Notes under the pieces: model-generated
What the model saw: only the letters and a program-made list of their open reading frames with translations
What the model was told of the DNA's origin: nothing
Database searches by the model: none
Translations under genes and position numbers: made by a program
Shown: positions 22,749-31,942 of the stretch, piece by piece
How the letters are laid out: each line of letters starts with the position of its first letter
Numbering within the stretch: position 1 is the stretch's first letter
Origin: Phenylobacterium kunshanense
Lineage (GTDB): Bacteria; Pseudomonadota; Alphaproteobacteria; Caulobacterales; Caulobacteraceae
Direction: 5' to 3'
Assembly: GCF_003254525.1 (NCBI RefSeq)
Contig: NZ_QFYS01000006.1
Location: forward strand, 1-64,000
DNA: 64,000 nt

Positions 22749-23252
22749 CTACGCCTCGCCCACCGTCTCGAACATGCAGGCGGCGATGGCTTCCTGGGGC
22801 GTCTTGGCTCCGCGCAGGAGGAAGTCGAAGGCCGGGAAGAAGCGGTCGGCCGCCTCCACCGCCACGTCGATCATCGCCGCGGCCTGGGCGAGGCTGGGCT
22901 GTTCTCCGGTCATCAGCGCCATGCCGTGCCGGAAGATGATCTCGCCCTCGTCCCACAGCTCGAAGTGGCCGAGCCAGACGCGGGGATTGATGGTGGCGAT
23001 CAGTTCCTGGGCCACCTGGCGGCGCGCGCGCGGAACCGCGAGGTCCATCGACAGGCAGAGCTGCAGGGTGTCGCCCTCGGGCCGCCAGGCGAACCAGAGC
23101 TCGTAGTCCTTCCAGTCGCCGGCCAGGGTGAAGGCGAGGTCACCGTCCTCGGTGCGGTCGAAAGGCAGGTTCTCGGCGGTGAGGACATGCTCCACCACGT
23201 CGAGAGGATCGTTCGTCAGGACGACGTTGTCGTCTGCGTGGGAGGTGTCCAT
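22749..23252 (-). CDS. YbjN domain-containing protein
   Basis: The 167-aa soluble protein has the YbjN/chaperone-like fold signature: DPLDVVEHVLTAENLPFDR, then DLAFTLAGDWKDYELWFAWR, LELW-type pairs (GHFELWDEGEIIFRHG) and a helical C-terminus ending FETVGEA. ATG 23252 (MDTSHADDN) has AAAGGGG upstream, so I prefer it over 23270. The family resembles type III secretion chaperones but is common outside such systems. Function unknown. Confidence 0.8.
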   Translation of the reverse strand: MDTSHADDNVVLTNDPLDVVEHVLTAENLPFDRTEDGDLAFTLAGDWKDYELWFAWRPEGDTLQLCLSMDLAVPRARRQVAQELIATINPRVWLGHFELWDEGEIIFRHGMALMTGEQPSLAQAAAMIDVAVEAADRFFPAFDFLLRGAKTPQEAIAACMFETVGEA

Positions 23253-23391
23253 CACGACCCCTTTCGACACGGACGGTGGACGGAACGCCGCCCCCGAATC
23301 GTCCGTAGAGTCGAAGCTAAACTGTTTCCTGACAGAGGTGTCAGCGAGTTCTTGCGACGCGCGAGCCCTCCTCGCGCGGTATGCGATACGG

Positions 23392-23640
23392 TCACGCTTG
23401 TTTCGCCGGCCGCGCCGGCTTCTTGACGGCCTTGAGCGCCTCGATCTCGGCGCGCAGAGCGGCGACCTCGGCCTTGAGCGCCTCGTGATCTTCGCGCCGG
23501 ACGAGGTCGAGTTCGGCGGCCACGCGGTCGGCCTGACTGCGCATGGCGGCCTTGGCCTCGTCGCCCGCGGCCTGGGCCAGCCCCATGGCGGCGGTGGTCA
23601 GCTTGGCGATCTCGTCGAGTAGGGGGTTCTGGGTCTGCAT
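23392..23640 (-). CDS. ubiK: ubiquinone biosynthesis accessory factor UbiK (BMFP domain)
   Basis: The 82-aa protein opens with NPLLDEIAKLTTAAMGLAQA and continues with a coiled coil (VRREDHEALKAEVAALRAEIEAL) and a Lys/Pro/Ala tail. This is the BMFP/YqiC architecture; UbiK scaffolds ubiquinone synthesis in proteobacteria. It is divergent from lgt. Assignment rests on length and layout. Confidence 0.75.
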   Translation of the reverse strand: MQTQNPLLDEIAKLTTAAMGLAQAAGDEAKAAMRSQADRVAAELDLVRREDHEALKAEVAALRAEIEALKAVKKPARPAKQA

Positions 23641-23758
23641 CGTTGTCTTCTTAAGGGCCGGTCAACCGTCCCGTTCAGCCTCTATATGGCCCTTCGGGGG
23701 ATGAAAGCGAAGGGCTTCTCGTCTAAGTCCACAGCTCCAACGCCGGAGCAGAGCGCCA

Positions 23759-24625
23759 GTGCCCTTCCCCAATATCGACCCCATCCTCGTGCAACTGGGG
23801 CCGCTCGCCATACGCTGGTACGCCCTGGCCTACGTGGCCGGGATACTGCTGGGGTGGCGATACGCCACAGGCCTGCTGAAGAATGGGCGGCTCTGGACGC
23901 GCCGCCCCGCCCCCTTCACGCCCGAGCAGATGGACGACCTGATCCTGTGGATCGCCATCGGGGTGATCGGCGGCGGCCGGCTGGGCCACGTGCTGTTCTA
24001 CACGCCCTTCTCGGAGACGCTGGCCGATCCGCTCAGCATCTTCCGCACCTGGGAAGGCGGCATGAGCTTCCACGGCGGCGTGATCGGCGTGTCGATCGCG
24101 ATGATCCTCTTCGCCTGGAAGAACAAGCTGGACCTGCTGCGGATCGCCGACGTCGTGGCGCCTGCCTACCCGATCGGCCACTTCCTCGGCCGCTGCGCCA
24201 ACTTCATCAACGGCGAGCTCTGGGGCCGCGAGGCGCCCGGCCTGCCCTGGGCCGTGCGCTTCTGCAACGAGCAGATCGTGAAGACCCACGGCTATTGTCC
24301 GGCGGGCACTGTCCCGCGGCATCCGAGCCAGCTTTACGAGGCGCTGTTCGAGGGCCTCATCCTGTTCCTGATCCTGCGCTGGGCGACGCACATAGCGAAG
24401 CTGGGCGATCGCCGGGGAGTGGTCGCGGGGATCTTCGTGCTGTTCTACGGGGTCTTCCGCATCGCCATCGAGACCGTGCGAGAGCCGGACGCCGGGCTCG
24501 AGAACCTGCCGCTGGGCCTGACCATGGGAATGATCCTGTCGATCCCCATGCTGCTGGCCGGCGCGTTCCTGATCTGGCGCGGCATGCGCGAGCCCCTGCC
24601 GCCCACGCTGCCTGAAAAGGGATGA
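23759..24625 (+). CDS. lgt: prolipoprotein diacylglyceryl transferase
   Basis: Lgt transfers diacylglycerol from phosphatidylglycerol to the lipobox Cys of lipoproteins in the inner membrane. The 288-aa product has about seven helices. Signatures are RWYALAYVAGILLGW (residues 19-33), SFHGGVIGV (the His/Gly loop), and HFLGRCANFINGELWGR with the catalytic Arg-rich stretch. RHPSQLYEALFEG and FRIAIETVREPD follow. Start is GTG 23759 with GGAG upstream. The stop overlaps the next gene as ATGA. Confidence 0.95.
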   Translation: MPFPNIDPILVQLGPLAIRWYALAYVAGILLGWRYATGLLKNGRLWTRRPAPFTPEQMDDLILWIAIGVIGGGRLGHVLFYTPFSETLADPLSIFRTWEGGMSFHGGVIGVSIAMILFAWKNKLDLLRIADVVAPAYPIGHFLGRCANFINGELWGREAPGLPWAVRFCNEQIVKTHGYCPAGTVPRHPSQLYEALFEGLILFLILRWATHIAKLGDRRGVVAGIFVLFYGVFRIAIETVREPDAGLENLPLGLTMGMILSIPMLLAGAFLIWRGMREPLPPTLPEKG

Positions 24626-25671
24626 GCCTGGCCGACCGGCTGGCGGCGGAGATCCGGCAATCCGGGCCCATGACCGTGGCCCAGTTCATGACCGCCTGCC
24701 TGCACGACCCCCGGGACGGCTACTACGCCACGCGCCCGGCGCTGGGCGAAGGCGGCGACTTCATCACCGCGCCACTGATCAGCCAGATGTTCGGTGAACT
24801 GATCGGCCTGTGGATGGCCAGCGCGTGGCAGGCGATAGGCGCGCCGCAGCGTTTCATCCTGGTCGAGATGGGCCCCGGCGACGGAACACTGATGAGCGAC
24901 CTGCTGCGGGCCGGTCGCGCCCTGCCCGGCTTCCTCGAGGCGGCCGAGGTCTGGCTGGTTGAGACCTCGGAGCCTCTCGCGGCGCTGCAACGTCAACGTC
25001 TGGGCGATGGAGTCCGGTGGGCGCGGTCGCTGGACGAAGTTCCCGGCGGCCATCCTCTGCTGCTGGTCGCGAACGAGCTGCTGGACTGCCTGCCGGCGCG
25101 TCAGTTCGTGAAGACCGCGGCCGGCTGGACCGAGCAGGTGGTGGGCCTGGGGCCCGACGGCCGGCTCGCTTTCGGCCGCGTGCCCGCATCCGCCCCGGTC
25201 GCGGACGCAAGGGATGGCGCGGTCGTGGAGGTCTCCGGCGCGCAGGCCGCGCTGGGTCAGGCCCTGGGCGAGCGTCTGGTCCGCGACGGCGGGGCCGCCC
25301 TGCTGATCGACTACGGCCGCGACACGCCAGGCTTCGGCGACACGCTGCAGGCCCTCACGCGCCACCGGAAGGTCGACCCGCTCGCCTGTCCGGGAGAAGC
25401 CGATCTCACCGTCTGGGCCGACTTCCCGGCGGTGATGGCCGCGGCGCGGCGGAGCGGGGCGGAGGCGGCGATCCTGACCCAGGCCCAGTTCCTGGCTCGC
25501 ATGGGGATCGGCGCCCGGGCCGAGGCCCTGGTGCGGGCGCGGCCCGACAGGGCGTCCCTGATCGGCCGTCAGCTCCAGCGGCTGATCGGCGCCGACGAGA
25601 TGGGCGAACTCTTCAAGACCTGCTGCCTGAGCTCGCCCGGCTGGGCGCCGCCGGCGTTCGCGGAGGCGTGA
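24622..25671 (+). CDS. MidA/NDUFAF7-type SAM-dependent methyltransferase
   Basis: 349-aa class I methyltransferase of the COG1565 group. Landmarks are MTACLHDPRDGYYATRPALG (near residue 30), GDFITAPLISQMFGELIGLW, the SAM-binding motif ILVEMGPGDGTLMSDLLR, and ANELLDCLPARQF. The eukaryotic relative methylates an Arg of complex I; the bacterial target is not established. It overlaps lgt by ATGA and is followed after 1 bp by pgeF, so it is inside an lgt operon. Confidence 0.88.
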   Translation: MSLADRLAAEIRQSGPMTVAQFMTACLHDPRDGYYATRPALGEGGDFITAPLISQMFGELIGLWMASAWQAIGAPQRFILVEMGPGDGTLMSDLLRAGRALPGFLEAAEVWLVETSEPLAALQRQRLGDGVRWARSLDEVPGGHPLLLVANELLDCLPARQFVKTAAGWTEQVVGLGPDGRLAFGRVPASAPVADARDGAVVEVSGAQAALGQALGERLVRDGGAALLIDYGRDTPGFGDTLQALTRHRKVDPLACPGEADLTVWADFPAVMAAARRSGAEAAILTQAQFLARMGIGARAEALVRARPDRASLIGRQLQRLIGADEMGELFKTCCLSSPGWAPPAFAEA

Positions 25672-25672
25672 G

Positions 25673-26437
25673 ATGACCGACCTGCCCGTCCTGACCTCGC
25701 CGCTACTGGACCTGCCGGGAATCCGCCACGCCTTCTTCACGCGGCAGGGCGGGGTCTCGCACGGGATCTACGCCAGCCTGAACGTCGGCGTGGGCTCGAA
25801 GGACGATCCGAACGCGGTGACCGAGAACCGGCGGCGGGCGGCGGCGCACCTGGGCGGAGCGCTGGTGACGGCCTACCAGGTGCATTCCGCGACCGCGCAC
25901 GTGGCCGACCGCCCCTGGCCGGACGCGCCCCCCGAGGGGGACGCGGTGGTGACCGCCACGCCGGGCGTCGTCTGTGGCGCGCTGGCCGCCGACTGCGCCC
26001 CGATCCTGCTGGCCGACGCCGAGGCGCGTGTCGTCGGCGCGGCGCACGCCGGCTGGAAGGGCGCGCTGACCGGGGTGGCCGAGGACGCCATAGCCAGGAT
26101 GGAATCGCTGGGCGCCCGCCGCGGGCGAATCGTCGCAGCGGTCGGCCCGTGCATCGGGCCGGCGTCCTACGAGGTGGGGCTCGAATATGAGGCCCGCTTC
26201 ACCGACAAGGACCCGGCCTATGGCCGCTTCTTCACCTCCGGAGCGGGGCCGGACAAGCGTCAGTTCGACCTGCCCGCCTTCGTCCTGCACCGCTTGCGGG
26301 TCGCCGGGATCGAGCGCTGCGAGTGGATCGGCCGCGACACCTGCGCCGAGCCGGAGCTGTTCTTCTCCAACCGGCGGGCCTTCAAGCTGGGCGAGCCGGA
26401 CTACGGGCGGCTGCTCTCGGCGATCGTCCTGACCTAG
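25673..26437 (+). CDS. pgeF: peptidoglycan editing factor PgeF (polyphenol oxidase/laccase fold)
   Basis: 254-aa YfiH/PgeF family protein with metal-binding signatures QVHSATAHV, LAADCAPILLAD and AAHAGWKGALTGV, and FFTRQGGVSHGIYASLN near the N-terminus. PgeF is reported to remove mis-incorporated residues from peptidoglycan precursors, and homologues have copper-dependent oxidase activity. It is the third gene of the lgt group, one base after the methyltransferase stop. Confidence 0.92.
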   Translation: MTDLPVLTSPLLDLPGIRHAFFTRQGGVSHGIYASLNVGVGSKDDPNAVTENRRRAAAHLGGALVTAYQVHSATAHVADRPWPDAPPEGDAVVTATPGVVCGALAADCAPILLADAEARVVGAAHAGWKGALTGVAEDAIARMESLGARRGRIVAAVGPCIGPASYEVGLEYEARFTDKDPAYGRFFTSGAGPDKRQFDLPAFVLHRLRVAGIERCEWIGRDTCAEPELFFSNRRAFKLGEPDYGRLLSAIVLT

Positions 26438-26515
26438 CGTCGGGGACAGGCTCGTCAGGGATGGACTCAGGGCGCGGCGCTGCTACAAGCCCGCGCATTC
26501 GTCCAAGGGGGTCCG

Positions 26516-27451
26516 ATGAAGCTGCTCGCCGGCAACTCGAATCATACGCTGGCTCAGGCCGTTGCGAACCACCTGGACCTGCCGCTGACCAAGGCGCAGG
26601 TGAAGCGCTTCGCCGACAATGAGGTCTGGGTCACGATCGACGAGAACGTGCGCGGCGAGGACGTCTTCGTCCTGCAGTCGACCAGCTACCCGGCCAACGA
26701 CCACCTGATGGAGCTGCTGATCTGCATCGACGCGCTGAAGCGCGCGTCGGCCCGGCGGATCACGGCGGTGATGCCCTACTTCGGCTACGCGCGGCAGGAC
26801 CGGAAGACCGGCGGCCGCACGCCGATCTCGGCCAAGCTGGTCGCGAACCTGATCACCCGCGCCGGCGCCGACCGGGTGCTGACGATGGACCTGCACTCCG
26901 GCCAGATCCAAGGCTTCTTCGACATCCCGACCGACAACCTGCTGGCCGCGCCGCTGATGGCGCAGGACATCAAGGAGAACTACGAGAAGCCGTCCGAGCT
27001 GATGATCGTCTCGCCCGACGTGGGCGGGGTGGTGCGGGCGCTGGCGGTGGCGAGCCGCCTCAACGCGGACCTCGCGATCGTCGACAAGCGGCGCACGGGC
27101 CCCGGCAAGTCCGAGGTGGCCAACATCATCGGTGACGTCGTCGGCCGCCGGCTCATCATGTTCGACGATATCGCCGACTCGGCGGGCACCCTCTGCTCGG
27201 CGGCCAAGTCGCTGATCGACGCCGGCGCGGTTGAGGTCTCGGCCTATGTCACGCACGGCGTCCTGTCGGGCGCGGCCACCGAGCGGGTGAAGAACTCGGT
27301 GCTGAAGGAACTGGTGATCACCGACTCCATCGAAGCGTCGGAACAGGTGCTGGGCGAGACCAAGATCCGCACCGTCACCTGCGCGCCGCTGGTCGGCGAG
27401 GCGATCCGCCGCATCGCCAACGAAGAGAGCGTGTCCAAACTCTTCGATTGA
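26516..27451 (+). CDS. prs: ribose-phosphate pyrophosphokinase
   Basis: Prs makes PRPP from ribose-5-phosphate and ATP, the precursor for purine, pyrimidine, histidine and tryptophan synthesis. The 311-aa protein has the complete set of motifs: [51 protein letters not shown] and the PRPP loop [15 protein letters not shown]. Start ATG 26516 has AAGGGGG upstream. Confidence 0.96.
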   Translation: MKLLAGNSNHTLAQAVANHLDLPLTKAQVKRFADNEVWVTIDENVRGEDVFVLQSTSYPANDHLMELLICIDALKRASARRITAVMPYFGYARQDRKTGGRTPISAKLVANLITRAGADRVLTMDLHSGQIQGFFDIPTDNLLAAPLMAQDIKENYEKPSELMIVSPDVGGVVRALAVASRLNADLAIVDKRRTGPGKSEVANIIGDVVGRRLIMFDDIADSAGTLCSAAKSLIDAGAVEVSAYVTHGVLSGAATERVKNSVLKELVITDSIEASEQVLGETKIRTVTCAPLVGEAIRRIANEESVSKLFD

Positions 27452-27560
27452 GCCAAAGGCTCGCCCAAGCTTGCCGACGCCGGGCGACGGCGGGTAAGCC
27501 AGGGGCCAATTCGGGGGCGAATTGAGTAGAATCACCACTCGCGAGAGGGGGAGTCGCCTG

Positions 27561-28598
27561 ATGCCGTTCCGCTTTCCGGTCAGACAGACCGCTTCGGCCG
27601 TCCTCGCCGCCATCCTGGTCGCGGCCTGCGCCGAACCGCCGCCGCCCCCGCCGCCGCCGCCCGCCCCTCCGAGCGTGGCCCTGTCGCCGAAGCTGATCGA
27701 GCTGGCCGGCGCCTATCGCTACTACATGGTCCGCTCGACAGGCATCACCAGCGACTTCGCCGACGGCGACGGCGTGGCGCGGTCGCTGAAGGTGGGCGCC
27801 GCCTACGAGCCTGGCCAGCTCCTGCGCGGGGCCATGGCTTATGGCGCTGTCGCGGCGCTGCAGGACAAGACCTTCGTGGATGGCGTGCGGGTCTACGCCA
27901 AGGACGCCGCCTCCCGTCGGCAGGTGGCTCACGAGATTCTGCGTGACCCTGCCTACGCCGTCGGCCTTCCCGGCTCAGCCAGCGCCGCAGGCCTGGTGAT
28001 CGGCGCCATAGGGGGCGAGGGCCAGCGACTGTACGATGGCGGCAAGAGCGTCAAGCAGTCGGCCTACGATATCCAGCGCCAGCCCTGGTCGAAGGCCGAG
28101 GTGGCCGACCGCAGCGCCCGGCTCCAGGCGGCCAAGACACTCTCGGCCTCCGCCATGGCCGGCGACGTCGCCGAAACCGCCCGACTGCAACAGGCCTCCA
28201 TCGGCGCAACGCCGCTGGCCGTGACCGCCGCCACCGCCGCGCCCCCCTACACGCCCACCGTCGTCCGAAGCCTCGCGATCGCGGCCCTGGCCGCTCTCGG
28301 GGAGGCCGGGGATGCGAACGTCGAACAGGTCCTGGGCCTCATGCAGGAGCCCAACGTGGGCACGTGCATGAACATGTCGAAGCTGAACCTCTATCAGTGC
28401 CTGGCCGTCGCGCGGCCGCACTACGAGGACGTCTTCTGCCTGGGGCAGCACGCGATGATGGACACCGGGCGCTGCATGATCAAAGCCGCCGGCCTGCCGG
28501 AACCCTACGAACCGCGGTTCGTGCCCAGCCAGGACTCGATCAACAAGGGCATGCCGACGAAAAAGGCTCCAGCCCGCAAGCCCGCGCGAAAGAGCTGA
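27561..28598 (+). CDS. hypothetical lipoprotein with polyproline linker
   Basis: The 345-aa protein begins with a lipoprotein signal (MPFRFPVRQTASAVLAAILV then AACAEP, lipobox Cys near residue 25), a linker with nine consecutive prolines (EPPPPPPPPPAPPS), and a largely helical domain with four Cys (CMNMSKLNLYQCL, DVFCLGQHAMMDTGRCM). The tail is basic (KKAPARKPARKS). Start at ATG 27561 has a GAGAGGGGGAG site. It probably sits in the inner leaflet or outer membrane and could contact peptidoglycan, but I do not recognise the family. Confidence 0.75.
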   Translation: MPFRFPVRQTASAVLAAILVAACAEPPPPPPPPPAPPSVALSPKLIELAGAYRYYMVRSTGITSDFADGDGVARSLKVGAAYEPGQLLRGAMAYGAVAALQDKTFVDGVRVYAKDAASRRQVAHEILRDPAYAVGLPGSASAAGLVIGAIGGEGQRLYDGGKSVKQSAYDIQRQPWSKAEVADRSARLQAAKTLSASAMAGDVAETARLQQASIGATPLAVTAATAAPPYTPTVVRSLAIAALAALGEAGDANVEQVLGLMQEPNVGTCMNMSKLNLYQCLAVARPHYEDVFCLGQHAMMDTGRCMIKAAGLPEPYEPRFVPSQDSINKGMPTKKAPARKPARKS

Positions 28599-28618
28599 AA
28601 CTGACGCGTCCGGCCCCG

Positions 28619-28647
28619 TTGCGCCCGCCGGAGCTTTTGTGTATCTA
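28619..28647 (+). promoter_or_regulatory. sigma-70 promoter of rplY
   Basis: TTGCGC (28619-28624) and TATCTA (28642-28647) are separated by exactly 17 bp, close to the consensus for housekeeping promoters. Transcription would begin near 28654, leaving a leader of about 75 nt before rplY that contains a terminator-like hairpin. Confidence 0.6.
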
Positions 28648-28683
28648 CGCGCACCCTTTCGACCGACAGGTCACGGAATTTGT

Positions 28684-28716
28684 CGCCGCGCGCGAGTCGC
28701 GCGGCGGCTTCGTTTT
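28684..28716 (+). promoter_or_regulatory. attenuator-like hairpin in the rplY leader
   Basis: CGCCGCGCG-cgagt-CGCGCGGCG (28684-28706) is a perfect 9-bp GC stem followed by GCTTCGTTTT. It lies between the predicted promoter and the rplY ribosome binding site (GAGGCAAGG, 28717-28725). It could terminate read-through from the lipoprotein gene upstream or act as a leader attenuator. Confidence 0.55.
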
Positions 28717-28727
28717 GAGGCAAGGCC

Positions 28728-29333
28728 ATGGCCGAGATCGTATTGAACGTTGAAGTGCGCGAGCGGACCGGTACCGGCGGCTCCCGTGAAACCCGTCGGG
28801 CCGGCAAGGTGCCGGGCATCCTGTACGGCGGCGCGAAGGACCCCGTGGCCATCGCCGTGAAGTCCAACGAGTTCCGCAAGGCGCTCTACACCGGCAAGCT
28901 CCTGGGCCACCTCGTGACCCTGAAGTATGGCGACGAGACCCAGCCGGTCATCGCCAAGGCCGTGGACATGCACCCGGTGACGGACGAGCCGTGGCACTTC
29001 GATCTCTACCGGGTCGACGAGCACCAGCAGATCAAGATCGAGGTGCCGGTGCACTTCGCCCACCAGGAAGAATCCCCGGGCCTGAAGCGCGGCGGCAACC
29101 TGGCGGTCGTGCTCCACACCCTGAACGTCTCCTGCCCGGCCGACCACATCCCGGAAGAGATCGTGATCGACCTGAAGGGTCTTGAGATCGGCGCCACGAT
29201 CCGCGTCTCCGACCTGAAGCTGCCGAAGGGCGTTACCGCGGCCGTGGACGGCGATCTGGTCGTCGCCTCGATCGCCGGCTCCCGGACCGGGACCGAGGCC
29301 GAAGGCGAAGGCGAAGCGGGCGGCGAGGGCTGA
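28728..29333 (+). CDS. rplY: 50S ribosomal protein L25 (general stress protein Ctc form)
   Basis: A 201-aa long-form L25 that binds 5S rRNA. The N-terminal L25 domain (about 1-90) has RERTGTGGSRETRRAGKVPGILYGG and DVHMHPV-type VDMHPVTDEPWHFDLYRV. The C-terminal beta domain (about 95-185) has IKIEVPVHFAHQEESPGLKRGG and SDLKLPKGVTA. The acidic tail (EAEGEGEAGGEG) is typical. It forms an operon with pth, 26 bp downstream. Confidence 0.95.
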   Translation: MAEIVLNVEVRERTGTGGSRETRRAGKVPGILYGGAKDPVAIAVKSNEFRKALYTGKLLGHLVTLKYGDETQPVIAKAVDMHPVTDEPWHFDLYRVDEHQQIKIEVPVHFAHQEESPGLKRGGNLAVVLHTLNVSCPADHIPEEIVIDLKGLEIGATIRVSDLKLPKGVTAAVDGDLVVASIAGSRTGTEAEGEGEAGGEG

Positions 29334-29359
29334 TCCTCGCCCCTCCCTGAGGGACGACG

Positions 29360-29980
29360 ATGCTGCTCATCGCGGGGCTTGGGAATCCAGGCCCGACCTA
29401 CGCGAAGAACCGTCACAACATCGGCTTCCTGGCCGTTGACGAAATTGCGCGCCGGTGGGGGTTCTCGCCGGCGCGTTCGCGTTTCCACAGCCAGGCGTCC
29501 GAGGGCGCCATCGACACGCCGGACGGCCCGGTCCGCGCGCTGATCCTGAAGCCGCAGACCTACTACAACGAGAGCGGCCGGGCGGTCGGCGAAGCGCTCA
29601 AGTTCTTCAAGCTGAAGCCGTCTGACCTGGTGGTCTTCTACGACGAGATCGACCTCGCGCCCGGGCGCTTCCGGATGAAGACGGGCGGTGGCGCGGCCGG
29701 CAACAACGGCATCCGCTCGGTGGCGGCCCAGGTGGGCCCAGACTTCCGCCGCGCGCGGCTGGGCACCGGCCACCCGGGCGACAAGGCGCTGGTGCACGGC
29801 CACGTGCTGTCGGACTTCCACAAGGCCGAGATGAAGTGGGTCGAGCCCCTGCTTGAGGCCTGCGCCGACGCCATGCCTCTGCTCGCCCTGGGCGAGGACG
29901 AGAAATACCAGGCCGAGGTCATGCGCCTGGCCCCCGCCGAAAAGGCCGATCCGCGGAAACTGGCGCGGGGCGGCGAATGA
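29360..29980 (+). CDS. pth: peptidyl-tRNA hydrolase
   Basis: Pth frees tRNA from peptidyl-tRNA that drops off the ribosome. 206 aa with [21 protein letters not shown] (catalytic His19), [29 protein letters not shown] (catalytic Asp) and [13 protein letters not shown]. The 3' end overlaps the next gene as ATGA. rplY-pth-ychF proximity is a common arrangement. Confidence 0.95.
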   Translation: MLLIAGLGNPGPTYAKNRHNIGFLAVDEIARRWGFSPARSRFHSQASEGAIDTPDGPVRALILKPQTYYNESGRAVGEALKFFKLKPSDLVVFYDEIDLAPGRFRMKTGGGAAGNNGIRSVAAQVGPDFRRARLGTGHPGDKALVHGHVLSDFHKAEMKWVEPLLEACADAMPLLALGEDEKYQAEVMRLAPAEKADPRKLARGGE

Positions 29981-30747
29981 GTCTGTTCAACCTGCTGGGC
30001 GGCTCGCTGCCACTGATCGGCCTGTCGTTGATCGTCGCGATCGCCCTGGCCGTCCATGTCGTCCGCACGGGCCGGGAGCTCTTCTGGCTCTGGATCATCC
30101 TGATCTTCCAGCCCATCGGCGGGATCGTCTACCTGATCGCCATCGTCCTGCCCGAGATGCTGCGCGGCCCCGGCGCCCAGCGCCTTGGCGCCGCCACCCG
30201 CGCCGCGCTCGACCCGATGCGAGAGTATCGTGAGGCGAAGGCCGCATGCGAGGAGACACCGACCGTCCGCAACCAGTCGCGACTGGCCCAGGCCGCCGCC
30301 ACGCTCGGCCGGCACGACGAGGCGGAACGGCTCTATGCCGAGGCGGCGCAGGGGATCCACGCCGAGGACCCCGCCCTGCTGCTGGGCCGCGCCAACGCCT
30401 TGCTTGAGCTGAACCGCGGCGCCGACGCCCTGGCGGTGCTGGAGCGCCTCAGGGCGGACGCGTCCGAGGGCCAGACGCCGAGCGCGGTTCTGGCGCTGGG
30501 CCGGGCCTATGAGGCCGTCGGCCGGGCGGAAGAGGCCGAGGCCGCCCTCAGCGACGCCGCCACCCGCTTGCCAGGCTTCGAGGGCATGGGCCGCTACGCG
30601 GCCTTCCTGGCCCGCACCGGCCGCAAGGACCAGGCCCGGGCGATGGTCGCCGACATGGATAAGCGCCTGACGAAGCTGGCTCCCCACTTCCGGCGCGAAG
30701 GCAAGCAGTGGCGCGACCTGGCCGCCAAGGCGCTGGCCGAGGCCTGA
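29977..30747 (+). CDS. membrane-anchored TPR-like protein
   Basis: The 256-aa product has two N-terminal helices ([21 protein letters not shown] and [20 protein letters not shown], resembling a PLDc_N-type anchor). A cytoplasmic region of TPR-like helical repeats follows (about 80-255): [45 protein letters not shown] and [23 protein letters not shown]. It is translationally coupled to pth (ATGA). It may scaffold a membrane-associated complex; no specific partner is apparent. Confidence 0.78.
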   Translation: MSLFNLLGGSLPLIGLSLIVAIALAVHVVRTGRELFWLWIILIFQPIGGIVYLIAIVLPEMLRGPGAQRLGAATRAALDPMREYREAKAACEETPTVRNQSRLAQAAATLGRHDEAERLYAEAAQGIHAEDPALLLGRANALLELNRGADALAVLERLRADASEGQTPSAVLALGRAYEAVGRAEEAEAALSDAATRLPGFEGMGRYAAFLARTGRKDQARAMVADMDKRLTKLAPHFRREGKQWRDLAAKALAEA

Positions 30748-30822
30748 CCGGGTCCTCAGCGCTTCGCGCGGGCGCGCGCGCGTGCTAGGTGCGGCGCCTT
30801 CATTCTAGGAACTGCGCACTCC

Positions 30823-31920
30823 ATGGCTCTCAAAGTCGCCATCGTCGGCCTGCCGAACGTCGGCAAGTCGACCCTCTTCAACGCCCTCACCCAGACGGCC
30901 GCCGCCCAGGCCGCGAACTATCCGTTCTGCACCATCGAGCCGAACGTCGGCGACGTGGCCGTGCCGGAGCCGCGCCTGGAGGCGCTGGCCAAGGTGATCC
31001 CGTCGAAGGAGATCATCCCGGCGCGGATCAACTTCGTGGACGTGGCGGGTCTGGTGCGCGGGGCGTCGAAGGGCGAGGGCCTGGGCAACCAGTTCCTGGC
31101 CAACATCCGCGACTGCGACGCCATCGCCTTCGTCGCCCGCTGCTTCATCGACGACGACATCACCCACGTGGAAGGGCGGATCGACCCGCTGGCCGACCTC
31201 GACACCATCGAGACCGAGCTGATGCTGGCCGACATGGAAAGCCTCGAGAAGCGCGTGGTGAACCTGGAGAAGCGGGCCAAGGTCGGCGACAAGGAAGCGA
31301 CCACGACGCTGCGCCTCGTGAAGCTGGCCCTGGCCGAGCTGAACGAGGGCCGCCCGGCCCGGGTGGCGAAGGTGTCGGCCGAGGACGACAAGGCCTGGCG
31401 GATGCTGCAGCTCCTCACGTCCAAGCCGGCGCTGTATGTGGCCAACGTGGACGAGGCGTCGGCCGCCGAGGGTAACGCCCTATCCAAGCAGGTTCAGGAC
31501 CGCGCCACTCGCGACGGCGCCGACAGCGTGGTCATCTCGGCCAAGATCGAGAGCGAGATCGCCCTGCTCGATCCCGAGGAGCGCGCTGAGTTCCTGGAGA
31601 CCCTGGGCCTGACCGAGCCGGGCCTCAACAAGCTGATCCGCGAGGCCTACCACCTGCTGGGCTTGCAGACCTATTTCACCGTGGGCCCGAAGGAGGCGCG
31701 CGCCTGGACGATCCACAAGGGCGACACCGCCCCGCAGGCGGCCGGCGTGATCCACACCGATTTCGAGAAGGGCTTCATCCGGGCCGAGACCATCGCCTAC
31801 GAGGACTATGTCGGACTGGGCGGCGAGGCCGGCGCGCGGGACGCGGGCAAGCTGCGCTCCGAGGGCAAGGAGTATGTCGTCCGCGACGGCGATGTGATGA
31901 ACTTCAGGTTCAACGTCTGA
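30823..31920 (+). CDS. ychF: ribosome-associated ATPase YchF (Obg family)
   Basis: 365-aa P-loop protein of the Obg group that prefers ATP. G1 is IVGLPNVGKSTLFNALTQT (residues 7-25). FVDVAGLVRGASKGEGLGNQFL holds G3 and its switch. YVANVDEASA is the YchF-type variant of the base-recognition motif. A C-terminal TGS-like domain runs from about 280 (FTVGPKEARAWTIHKGDTAPQAA...). Full length. Confidence 0.95.
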   Translation: MALKVAIVGLPNVGKSTLFNALTQTAAAQAANYPFCTIEPNVGDVAVPEPRLEALAKVIPSKEIIPARINFVDVAGLVRGASKGEGLGNQFLANIRDCDAIAFVARCFIDDDITHVEGRIDPLADLDTIETELMLADMESLEKRVVNLEKRAKVGDKEATTTLRLVKLALAELNEGRPARVAKVSAEDDKAWRMLQLLTSKPALYVANVDEASAAEGNALSKQVQDRATRDGADSVVISAKIESEIALLDPEERAEFLETLGLTEPGLNKLIREAYHLLGLQTYFTVGPKEARAWTIHKGDTAPQAAGVIHTDFEKGFIRAETIAYEDYVGLGGEAGARDAGKLRSEGKEYVVRDGDVMNFRFNV

Positions 31921-31942
31921 CGGAAGATACGGGAGACTGACG

